From assembly GCF_902381825.1 (NCBI RefSeq), contig NZ_LR698973.1:477108-485438 (forward strand): a stretch of 8,331 nucleotides of DNA. The letters run 5' to 3'. How positions within the stretch are numbered: the first letter of the stretch is position 1; each line of letters opens with the position of its first letter. Under the pieces are notes generated by a model. That model made no database searches. It saw nothing but the letters and a program-made list of their open reading frames with translations, and was not told the DNA's origin. Both the position numbers and the translations under genes were made by a program. Origin of the DNA: Pseudocoprococcus catus (GTDB lineage Bacteria > Bacillota > Clostridia > Lachnospirales > Lachnospiraceae). Shown one piece after another: positions 1 to 6,228 of the stretch.

Positions 1-11
1 TTCTTATTCAT
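1..11 (-). CDS. Start of a third recombinase gene (expected RitC), only 11 bases in window
   Basis: An ATG at 11-9 opens a frame (M-N-K...) that leaves the window. GGAGGAG at 24-18 precedes it by 6 bases, an ideal ribosome binding site. The start overlaps the TAA of the preceding recombinase (6-4) by 8 bases, the same coupled arrangement as elsewhere in these operons. An in-frame ATG at 17-15 is less likely because it touches the Shine-Dalgarno sequence. The product cannot be read; RitC is inferred from position alone. Confidence 0.45.
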
Positions 12-948
12 GGGCATCTCCTCCGTAAATATCCTCATATTTTCGAGAAGCTATGTCCATCAGTTCTGGCGTTGAAGACAAGTACCAGTAAGTGTCTTCC
101 GGATGGATGTGTCCCATATACGTAGATAAGAGGAAAAGCTTTGCATTTACATCCATTCCCTGCTCAAGCCAGTTCTTTATGGTTCTGGTCGCAAAGGTAT
201 GCCGAAAGTCATAAAGGCGAGCGTGTGGGTATCCAGAATCACTGACATCAATGATGTCACGAATCGTTTGGAATGCGTATTCAAATGCATTCCGTTTAAA
301 AGGTTTGCCACCAGTGGTTATGAAAAACTCATTCCCAAGACGGACTTTATTGCAAATGGATTCCACTTGGCTTCGATAGGATCTTAACTGATCTGATACC
401 TCTGGCAATAATGGTACGATCCTGTCCTTGTTGAACTTACTGCTACAAACATTAAGCAGGTTGTTCGTAAAGTCAACATCCGAGATTGTTAGATTTACAA
501 GCTCTGAAGTCCTGAGTCCTGTAGCCCATAGAAGTCCAATGGCAGTCTTCATTGTCAGTGAACGGATTCCGTCCGGAGAATAAAGATGATCGCACTGTTC
601 CATCAGCCTACAGGTTTCATCCAGTGTATAAATATGAGGACGTACACGTTTATGAGGATTACCATAAGGAAGTTTAGGAAGTAATTCTGAATCTGGATCA
701 AAGGCACCCGCATAGTCGGCCAGTCCTTTTAATGGTTCAAATCGGCGCCCTTTCGTCACAAGTGATGAATCGTCACCACTTTCACACCATTGGAAGACTA
801 TTTTGCGTGTTAATGCACCGGTGTATCCTAGATCCTGCGTATATCTGGCAAAAGCATTCAAATATACAGATTCGGCTGTCATCTGAAAGCCAAGACCACG
901 TTTATAGTCCAAGTATGACGTTACCAAGGAGGTGATTTTATTGCTCAT
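4..948 (-). CDS. Tyrosine recombinase, RitB-like, second gene of trio 2 (314 aa)
   Basis: Site-specific tyrosine recombinase of the phage-integrase superfamily, expected to cut and rejoin DNA through a 3'-phosphotyrosine. It has an N-terminal SAM-like core-binding region (about residues 1-95) and a C-terminal catalytic domain. The catalytic set is R146 (TGLRTSE), K171, R249 in YDFRHTFA, H280 (YMGH) and nucleophile Y289. The first His of the usual HxxR is Tyr246. The stretch between RHTFA and GH is long (about 30 residues, with NWLEQGMDVNAKLFLLSTYMGH) and is followed by PEDT. RitB of the other trio in this window shows the same pattern, which is why this is called RitB-like. The start at 948 is chosen because GGGAGGGA lies just upstream and ATG overlaps the previous gene's TGA as ATGA. 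The alternative ATG at 969 adds seven residues inside the neighbour and has no better site. Confidence 0.88.
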   Translation of the reverse strand: MSNKITSLVTSYLDYKRGLGFQMTAESVYLNAFARYTQDLGYTGALTRKIVFQWCESGDDSSLVTKGRRFEPLKGLADYAGAFDPDSELLPKLPYGNPHKRVRPHIYTLDETCRLMEQCDHLYSPDGIRSLTMKTAIGLLWATGLRTSELVNLTISDVDFTNNLLNVCSSKFNKDRIVPLLPEVSDQLRSYRSQVESICNKVRLGNEFFITTGGKPFKRNAFEYAFQTIRDIIDVSDSGYPHARLYDFRHTFATRTIKNWLEQGMDVNAKLFLLSTYMGHIHPEDTYWYLSSTPELMDIASRKYEDIYGGDAHE

Positions 949-2141
949 ATCGATTCCCTCCCTGGCCATGATGATGCTACTTCACGAAGTGATTCGACAT
1001 CAATCCGCACATATGCTTTTGTTGTTGAAACAGAAGTATGCCCTAACAGATCAGCAACTGTCTTTAGATCATTACCTGCGTTATATAAATAAGATCCTAC
1101 AGTTCTCCTTAATGCATGAGTTCCTACATGCCAGCCAGTAATACCGACTTTACTGTATAACTGCCGGATTACACTTCTTATATTGTCTGTAGAAGCTGGC
1201 TCCAACATTCGTCTTGCAGATTTGAAATACAATGGAGATCCTAGAGATATGGGACGGGCGTTCATCACATAATCCTCCAGTGCCTTTCCAAGTTTGACTG
1301 ACATGGGCAGTTCGCGCTCAGCGTGTGTTTTTGTTTTTCGAACGATTACAGTTCCCCGGTTCCATTCAATATCTCCGATTTGTAGGTTTGCGACTTCACT
1401 GCACCTGAGACCAAGCTCTGTGAAACAGAGCAGTATTGAATAATCTCTCAGTCCTGTTGGAGTACTGGGAAATGAATAGTTCGAAAGTCGCGATTGCTCA
1501 TCTTTTGTCAGTGTGATAGGAAGGATGCTCCCTTTACTCCATGCCGGAACAGATAAAGGCAGATTCAATACAGAAGTATGAATTACAATATCGTGATGTT
1601 GCAGAAAACGAAAGAATCGTCTGAGTGCGGTCACGGTAACTCCAATGCTCGCAGTACACAGGTCATTACGCTCTTTCGAAAGGTAATTGATAACATCATT
1701 GGCAGTAATGCTAGTCCACGCTATGTCATGTATATCGGGAACTACAGCTTTCAGAAACTTTTTAGTCTCGCGTACCGCTGCCAGTGTTACTGGCTCTGAA
1801 AGATGTAAGAAATCCCTACAGTAACTTGCGTATTGTGCCATTAAAGGGTCATACTGATCTTTTGCCGCACACTGTTTACGGAAATCTCTGATTCGTATGC
1901 CGGCTTTCATAAAGAAAAAAGAACCGAGAGCGGCCTGTGCTGATGCAAAGTTTGCACGACTTAATGATTGTCTTTTAAGCTTTATGGCTCGATCAACATA
2001 AACAAGCAGTATAAGCGGATCGGTGGTATCAGGTGGTTCCTCAAGGTCGCAAATCGTCCGTATATAACCAGCAATTGTAGTATTTACATGACCCTGATCC
2101 TTCAGATAGTCATGGAATTGGTTAATAGTTTCCTGTTTCAT
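945..2141 (-). CDS. Tyrosine recombinase, RitA-like, first gene of trio 2 (398 aa)
   Basis: Tyrosine recombinase/integrase heading the second trio. An N-terminal SAM-like core-binding region (to about residue 200) contains a predicted helical bundle around residues 100-185 (EPVTLAAVRETKKFL, TALRRFFRFL). The catalytic domain follows, with R246 (LGLRCSE), probable K271, H342-x-x-R345 (THALRRT), H368 (LLGH) and Y377, so all six expected residues are present. The start at 2141 is chosen because AAAGGAGGT sits 6 bases upstream of ATG. A TTG at 2180 would extend the protein by 13 residues but crosses that ribosome binding site. Its TGA overlaps the next gene's ATG (ATGA, 948-945), which implies translational coupling. 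It is much shorter than RitA of the other element (about 636 positions), so the two trios are not recent copies of each other. No convincing -35/-10 pair was found in the AT-rich upstream stretch. tnpC transcription arriving from the right could read into it. Confidence 0.88.
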   Translation of the reverse strand: MKQETINQFHDYLKDQGHVNTTIAGYIRTICDLEEPPDTTDPLILLVYVDRAIKLKRQSLSRANFASAQAALGSFFFMKAGIRIRDFRKQCAAKDQYDPLMAQYASYCRDFLHLSEPVTLAAVRETKKFLKAVVPDIHDIAWTSITANDVINYLSKERNDLCTASIGVTVTALRRFFRFLQHHDIVIHTSVLNLPLSVPAWSKGSILPITLTKDEQSRLSNYSFPSTPTGLRDYSILLCFTELGLRCSEVANLQIGDIEWNRGTVIVRKTKTHAERELPMSVKLGKALEDYVMNARPISLGSPLYFKSARRMLEPASTDNIRSVIRQLYSKVGITGWHVGTHALRRTVGSYLYNAGNDLKTVADLLGHTSVSTTKAYVRIDVESLREVASSWPGRESI

Positions 2142-2201
2142 GTGTCTACCTCCTTTTATTTGGTAGATACATGATATCAATAATCACTGGGCAGAGACAT
2201 T

Positions 2202-2287
2202 AATTATGTTTTGTAAAAACAGCGCCGTGTAGTGAATTCAAAGAATTATGCGGCACTACAGAACATAATTCTGCTCACAGCATAATT
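2202..2287. repeat. Inverted AATTATG/CATAATT motifs at the upstream end of trio 2
   Basis: Four copies of a 7-bp motif lie between ritA of trio 2 and the IS66 junction: AATTATG at 2202-2208 and 2244-2250, and CATAATT at 2264-2270 and 2281-2287. The outer pair extends to 13 bp with one mismatch (2202-2214 against 2258-2270). GAATTATG (2243-2250) and CATAATTC (2264-2271) form a perfect 8-bp inverted pair around 13 bp. TGTAGTG (2228-2234) and CACTACA (2254-2260) are a further inverted pair. Inverted arms around a short spacer are typical of tyrosine-recombinase core sites, so these are candidate recombinase binding sites. This is an inference, since the other end of the element is not in the window. 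Confidence 0.55.
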
Positions 2288-3721
2288 GCGGCCGACTGTA
2301 AATGGACGGATCGCATTCTCGCTGGCATTGTTGGTGAAGCTGCAGCGACCGTCTTCAAGATAGGTTTCTGCTGTCTCCCGGCGATTCTGGACATAATTGA
2401 CCGCCTTGTACATCCTTGAGTTCCGTACCGGATGCAGGCTGTCAAGCCACGACCAAAAAGCCTCCAGAACCGGTTTTTCTTTCTCGAGACGAAGCTGTTT
2501 CCGTTTTTCATAATTACCCGGATAACGTTTATTGATGTCATCTTCGATCCGGAACAGACGGTCACAATACTGGACGCCCTGTACTGCCGGCTGACTGTAA
2601 TCAAACTGTTTGCCCTTTGGTACCGCATCAATGAAGTATCGTCTGATGTGTGCCCAGCAGGAACAGCGTTTGATACCAGGTATCTTATTATAACCCTGAT
2701 AACCGTCAGTTTCCAGATATCCCTGGAAGCCTTCAAGGAACTTTGCGGCATGGTCACCGTTTCTGGTCGGTGTGTAATCATACAGGATGATCGTCGGCTG
2801 ACCAGCTTCACCGCTCCTGAACAGCCACATAAATGACTGTGTTTCTGCTTTCCTGTCCGGTTCATCCAGTACCTGGACACGTGTTTCATCGGCCATTGCA
2901 AAACGCCGTTTCAGTAGTTCACGGTGAAAATAGTCATACACCGGCTGGAAATAATGCTGTGAACAATAAATGATCCAGTTAGCCAGCGTCGTTCTGCTAA
3001 TGGCAGCACCATACTGTGCCCAGTCCTTTTCCTGCCGGTACAGCGGCATGCCATTAGCATACTTCTGATGCATTGTCCATGCAGCGCAAGATGGGGATGC
3101 AGGGCCTTTGCCGACAAGGGCAGATGGTGCTTTGGATTTGACGATCACAGGTGTTTCTGTATCACCGAAGCCTTCCTTACAGGAAGGACATCTATAGCTC
3201 TGTGTGTAATACTCGTTGATCTCGCATCTTGCAGGAATAAAAACAAGCTCACGGCGGGCATACTCTTCACCGATCAGCGTCATCTGCGTTCCACAGACAG
3301 GACATATCTGTTCTTCCGGCGAAAGCGGGATAACGATCTTATTGAATTTAAACCCTTTGAAGGTTTCTTTTGATGATGCTTTCTTTTTACGTGTATGGGC
3401 ACTGACAGCAGTTTCCTGTCCGGAATCTGTTTTTGAAAGATCCTGTTCGGTTTCTGCTTCATCGAAAAGATGAAGCTGCCCCGGGATCTCGGCAGAACGT
3501 TTCTCACTGGATGGTGCAAAAAGCTTTTTTGTCAGATAATCGATCTGCTCCTGAAGGAGCCGGTTCTGTTCGCGGAACACCTGCTCTGTTTCAGACTTGG
3601 TAGCGATCACTTCACGCAGGGATCTAATCAGCTCAGTCTGTTCAGAAATCATCATTTTCAGTTGTGAAACGGTATCTTTCAGCTCATGCAGCTGAAGGTC
3701 TTTTGCACTGGCTGCCATCAT
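2246..3721 (-). pseudogene. tnpC: IS66-family transposase TnpC, C-terminally truncated by trio 2
   Basis: IS66 transposase, which catalyses DNA cutting and strand transfer. The N-terminus is a coiled-coil (about residues 10-68, ending in the IS66 sequence QIDYLTKKLFAPSSEK). Next come a zinc ribbon (C140/C143 in CPVC, C178/C181 in CPSC) and the DDE domain: D278 (MADET), D339 (ETDGYQGY) and E468 (NNASENAIRPFTVGR). After R478 the family normally continues KNWLFSDT... for about 50 residues. Here it switches to NYAVSRIMFCSAA and a stop. Those 13 codons lie in the trio 2 end, so the C-terminal IS66 domain is lost and the protein is probably inactive, although the catalytic triad remains. The start at 3721 has GGAGGG four bases upstream; a second ATG follows immediately. 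The rest of the gene should lie beyond the left edge if trio 2 is a simple insertion. Confidence 0.9.
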
Positions 3722-3746
3722 TGTCCCTCCCGTATTTGATAGGTCT

Positions 3747-3775
3747 ATTATATCAGAAAAGGGTGATGCGAGAAA
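3747..3775 (-). promoter_or_regulatory. Candidate extended -10 promoter upstream of tnpC
   Basis: On the minus strand TGATATAAT (3755-3747) is a perfect extended -10 (TGnTATAAT). A weak -35-like TTTCTC lies 17 bases upstream (3775-3770). It sits 26 bases before the tnpC start, in the 100-bp tnpB-tnpC gap. If active it would still serve the truncated tnpC and could read on toward the trio 2 operon. Confidence 0.5.
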
Positions 3776-3821
3776 GCCTGACTTATATATTTGCGTGACC
3801 TGTCTGACAGATTGGAGTATC

Positions 3822-4121
3822 TTACTCCGGTTTTAAGGCTTTTGGATGGTCAATGTCGATTCCTGACATCAGCCAGTCGAATTCACGCCAGGTAAGATTT
3901 CTTACTTCAGAGCGTTTACGCGGCCATTGATAGCCACCTTTGACAGAAAGGCGTTTGTAGATGAGGACAAAACCATCCGGTTCATGGAAAAGCGCCTTGA
4001 TCCTGTCACGCCGCCTGCCACAAAAGAGATACAGGGAATTTGACGACGGATCCATCTGAAGTTGGTCATAGATGATCGCACTGAGTCCATCGATGGATTT
4101 TCTCATATCTGTATATCCACA
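3822..4121 (-). pseudogene. tnpB: IS66 TnpB, 3' fragment (about codons 15-113)
   Basis: This is the larger part of the IS66 accessory protein TnpB (IS66 Orf2 family), which IS66 transposition needs but whose exact function is not established. It reads CGYTDMRKSIDGL, then LFCGRRRDRIKAL, DGFVLIYKRL and TWREFDWLMSGIDI, all typical of the family. The ATG at 4106 gives a 94-residue open frame, but this is internal. The codons for CGYTD continue upstream to 4121, where a TAA belonging to the inserted element follows. Adding the 5' piece at 8314-8267 gives about 113 residues, close to the usual family length. The gene is therefore interrupted, not simply short. Confidence 0.88.
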
Positions 4122-4140
4122 TTATCTTTATGTGTGGATA
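4114..4140. repeat. Candidate recombination core: TATCCACA - 11 bp - TGTGGATA
   Basis: A perfect 8-bp inverted pair, 4114-4121 and 4133-4140, surrounds an 11-bp spacer (4122-4132) at the ritC-side junction. The outer arm belongs to the tnpB target and the inner arm lies in the element, just outside the 35-bp terminal repeat. Inverted arms around a short spacer are the usual form of a tyrosine-recombinase crossover site. At the other junction only a degenerate version exists (ATCCACA 8266-8272, 5 bp, TGTAGAT 8278-8284). The role is inferred. Confidence 0.5.
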
Positions 4141-4144
4141 ACCC

Positions 4145-4179
4145 GGATTATAAACATGAAATTTTTATCCTCATCTTTT
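4145..4179 (+). repeat. Terminal inverted repeat, ritC side (35 bp)
   Basis: This is the exact reverse complement of 8235-8269 over all 35 bases. The outer part is GGATTATAAACATGAAA and the inner part is TTTTTATCCTCATCTTTT. Identity stops at the next base outward (C at 4144 against A at 8270). The two copies lie 4.1 kb apart and bracket the three recombinase genes, so they define the element ends. Confidence 0.93.
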
Positions 4180-4212
4180 TACCAAAAGCTTTATTTTAGG
4201 CATTCTTATAAC

Positions 4213-4231
4213 AAAAGATGAGGATAAAAAA
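4213..4231 (-). repeat. Subterminal inverted copy of the 18-bp end motif, ritC side
   Basis: AAAAGATGAGGATAAAAAA is the reverse complement of the inner half of the terminal repeat at 4162-4179. It faces that repeat across 33 bases and also matches 8182-8200 in inverted form over 19 bases. It ends one base from the ritC stop codon (4235-4233). It is a probable second recombinase-binding site. Paired with 4162-4179 it could also fold as an AT-rich hairpin with a 33-base loop at the operon end. Confidence 0.8.
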
Positions 4232-4232
4232 G

Positions 4233-5255
4233 TTATCTCAGCCCGCAGATGCGAGCAAGTTCATCCTCATTTTCTTCCCATTCTGGAGTCTCGTCTGGAA
4301 TTGTAGAATTAGCAGTATTCATTGCTTCTCCAAGCATTTCAATGGATGGAGTCGCATAAATCCTGGTTGTTTCAGTAGATGAATGTCCAAGAATTACAGA
4401 TATCATCTCCAGTTCAACACCGTTTCGATATAAACCAGTTGCCCTGGTACGCCGGAACATATGGCAATGCAGATGTTTCGGGAGATTTGGGTGTTCTGGT
4501 CTGATTGCATCTGCATACTTATTGATGATTCTTGAGACATTTCCAGGGGACATCGGAGCAATACTTCCTTTGATTTTCATATAGAATAAGGGCTGATTAG
4601 GAAGCATTTCCGAAAGAAACTGTCTTAAATACTTTTTTAAATGAGATAATGTTGCATCTGTAATGGATACGGAACGTTCCTTATCGCCTTTTCCATGTAT
4701 GTGAATGCTTGGAACGGATGTAAGTTTCAGGGATGATATCTTAAGTTCAAGAAGCTCTGTTATACGAATCGCTGTATCATACAGGAGAATCATGATCATC
4801 CTGTCACGGTTTCCTTTTTGTGTATCTGGAGGAGCTGCAAGCAAGGCTTTCATATCCTCATCCTGAATGATCTGTTTTTCCTTTTTTGGTTCCTTCAAAA
4901 AGGGTACATGAGATGCAGATAACGCTATCGACTGAAGAGAGATATCCATATCTGACGCATACCACAGATAGGCCCTTAGTGCAGCAAGCCGGTTGTTGCA
5001 GGTAGAAGCTTCGCATCCCTGGCTGTTCAAGTATCCCAGATAATCCAGCATAAGTTCACTGATGCAATCAGTAAACAGAAACTTTTTTATAGATATTTTC
5101 CGTACATTTGTAATGTATCTCCGGAATACAGTGAGTCCATCACGATAAGTTTCTATTGTATGTATGCTCCTTGCTGCCTGACAGGGAAGATAGCAGCTTA
5201 AAAAATCATTTGTCTTCGAGAAAAAGAGCTGGCAGTTCAAAGTTCTATTTTTCAT
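4233..5255 (-). CDS. ritC: Tyrosine recombinase RitC, third gene of the complete trio (340 aa)
   Basis: XerC/D-like tyrosine recombinase. The N-terminal SAM-like core-binding domain spans about residues 10-105 (HTIETYRDGLTVFRRYI, NNRLAALRAYLWYA). The catalytic domain has the full residue set: R164 (TAIRITEL), K189 in the textbook GKGDKER hairpin, H265-x-x-R268 (HMFRRTRAT), H291 (ILGH) and nucleophile Y300. An acidic tail of about 25 residues (DETPEWEENEDE) follows. The start at 5255 has GGAGGTG four bases upstream and overlaps the end of ritB by 11 bases, so translation is probably coupled. The stop abuts the subterminal repeat, leaving no room for cargo. In RIT elements all three recombinases are thought to act on the element ends; how they divide the work is not clear. 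Confidence 0.9.
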   Translation of the reverse strand: MKNRTLNCQLFFSKTNDFLSCYLPCQAARSIHTIETYRDGLTVFRRYITNVRKISIKKFLFTDCISELMLDYLGYLNSQGCEASTCNNRLAALRAYLWYASDMDISLQSIALSASHVPFLKEPKKEKQIIQDEDMKALLAAPPDTQKGNRDRMIMILLYDTAIRITELLELKISSLKLTSVPSIHIHGKGDKERSVSITDATLSHLKKYLRQFLSEMLPNQPLFYMKIKGSIAPMSPGNVSRIINKYADAIRPEHPNLPKHLHCHMFRRTRATGLYRNGVELEMISVILGHSSTETTRIYATPSIEMLGEAMNTANSTIPDETPEWEENEDELARICGLR

Positions 5256-6228
5256 CGGCCACCTCCGGTATTACGAAGGATGCAGACTGGTCTTTTTGCT
5301 TGATGATAGAAAAGGCTTCTTCCACCTGGTGATAATAATAAAAAGTATCGTCCGGACTGGAATGACCAAGATACTTACTTAGATAAGGCATCATGTTATC
5401 CAGTTTCACACCAGATTTCATCCATTCGTTCATTTTTAGTACCACAAACGTATGACGCAGAGAATGCACTGTTGGCTGGAGAGCCCCTTCTCTGGCATAA
5501 GGTGTTTGCTCCCATGCCCGGTGGAAACGTTTCCCGACGGAAGCAACCTGCAGTACTCTTGCTGGATCGGATGCAGGAAAGAACCATTCCGATTTTATTT
5601 TATATTTAACTGTCATGATCTTTAGATACTCACAGCATAACTGTCGCAGATCGTCCGGCAGATAGACAAGACGGTCATTGCTGCCTTTTGACTGATAGAT
5701 TTTTAGTACACCATTTTCCAGATCGACCATGTCCAGACGAAGTTTTCTGGCTTCTGATACCCTGAGTCCACAGTAGAAAAGCATACGAAACAGGATCCTG
5801 TATTCCAGAGCCAGCCTATGAAAGACCTCGGCATTTATGGTTGGCTGGTAACTGTCAATCTCCAGAAACAAGGACTGTATTTCTTCAATGCTTAAAACAT
5901 ATGCGCTACGGTTGCTTTTACGGGTGAAGTTTCTCGGGACATAGCATTTAATTCCATATGCCTGCATGTACAGACTTAACTGTCGGAGAACGGAGATCCT
6001 TCCTGCAAGAGTAACTTTTGTTTCTGTTTTACGCAGAGTCCCCCATTTTCCCGCCAGTTCTTGAGTTATCACAGAAGTTTCAACCTGTTCCTGATTACAG
6101 AATTCATCAAATTTGTGAAGAATCCATTCTGCATGCTCATACTGGAAGCACGCGTTTCTTTTTTCTGTGATCACGCTTTCGATAAATGGTGCAAAACAGC
6201 TGGTGAAACTATAGTGTCCTGACATCAT
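5245..6228 (-). CDS. ritB: Tyrosine recombinase RitB, second gene of the complete trio (327 aa)
   Basis: Tyrosine recombinase with an N-terminal core-binding domain (about residues 8-100) and a catalytic domain carrying R156 (CGLRVSE), K181 (SKGSNDR), H255-x-x-R258 (HSLRHTF), H289 (LGHSSPDDT) and Y298. As in the 314-aa protein of trio 2, the segment between RHTF and GH is extended (NEWMKSGVKLDNMMPYLSKYLGH), a shared RitB trait. Start ATG 6228 overlaps the TGA of ritA as ATGA, and AGGAGG ends 6 bases upstream inside the ritA end. A second ATG at 6225 is possible. All six catalytic positions are intact, so the protein should be active if ritA translation reaches its end or reinitiates. Confidence 0.9.
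   Translation of the reverse strand: MMSGHYSFTSCFAPFIESVITEKRNACFQYEHAEWILHKFDEFCNQEQVETSVITQELAGKWGTLRKTETKVTLAGRISVLRQLSLYMQAYGIKCYVPRNFTRKSNRSAYVLSIEEIQSLFLEIDSYQPTINAEVFHRLALEYRILFRMLFYCGLRVSEARKLRLDMVDLENGVLKIYQSKGSNDRLVYLPDDLRQLCCEYLKIMTVKYKIKSEWFFPASDPARVLQVASVGKRFHRAWEQTPYAREGALQPTVHSLRHTFVVLKMNEWMKSGVKLDNMMPYLSKYLGHSSPDDTFYYYHQVEEAFSIIKQKDQSASFVIPEVADEK

Larger units (their letters stand above)
1..2285 (-). mobile_element. Second recombinase-trio (RIT-like) element, partial, runs off the left edge
   Basis: This region holds two consecutive tyrosine recombinases plus the start of a third gene. All are on the minus strand and joined by short overlaps, as in RIT elements, which consist of three different tyrosine recombinases in fixed order. 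The upstream boundary is placed at about 2285. There the IS66 tnpC frame stops matching its family just after the VGR that follows the catalytic Glu, and AT-rich DNA with inverted AATTATG/CATAATT motifs begins. The distal end is outside the window, so the third recombinase, the second terminal repeat and the rest of tnpC cannot be seen. That this is a RIT is inferred from gene order and from the resemblance of its second protein to RitB of the complete element at 4122-8272. Confidence 0.68.
2286..4121 (-). mobile_element. IS66-family insertion sequence, broken remnant (tnpB 3' part and tnpC)
   Basis: The stretch carries the 3' portion of tnpB and most of tnpC in normal IS66 order and spacing. 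It is cut on both sides by recombinase-trio elements. The 5' start of the same tnpB reappears at 8314-8267 beyond the complete trio, so this IS66 continues at the right edge of the window. tnpA, if present, and both IS66 terminal repeats are outside. Both IS66 frames are free of internal stops apart from the two junctions, so decay is limited to the insertions. Confidence 0.85.

Noticed and set aside
945..2180. TTG start at 2180 for RitA of trio 2
   Set aside because: ATG 2141 has an AAAGGAGGT six bases upstream; the TTG has nothing comparable.
2432..2836. Plus-strand open frame of 134 codons opposite tnpC
   Set aside because: It is antisense to a well-conserved transposase domain, shows no domain and has no ribosome binding site. 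It is a coding shadow, as are the other plus-strand frames in the window.
3822..4106. A complete short tnpB starting at ATG 4106
   Set aside because: The CGYTD codons directly upstream and the matching 5' piece at 8314-8267 show this is an interrupted gene.
4133..4141. Perfect DnaA-box sequence (TTATCCACA on the minus strand) suggesting a replication origin
   Set aside because: It is a single box with no cluster, AT-rich unwinding region or rep gene. The sequence is explained as one arm of the inverted pair at the element junction. A link to DnaA would need more copies.
4162..4231. Simple rho-independent terminator after ritC
   Set aside because: The stem is AT-rich with a 33-base loop, and an identical arrangement stands upstream of ritA at the other end. 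Recombinase sites explain it better, though termination is not excluded.
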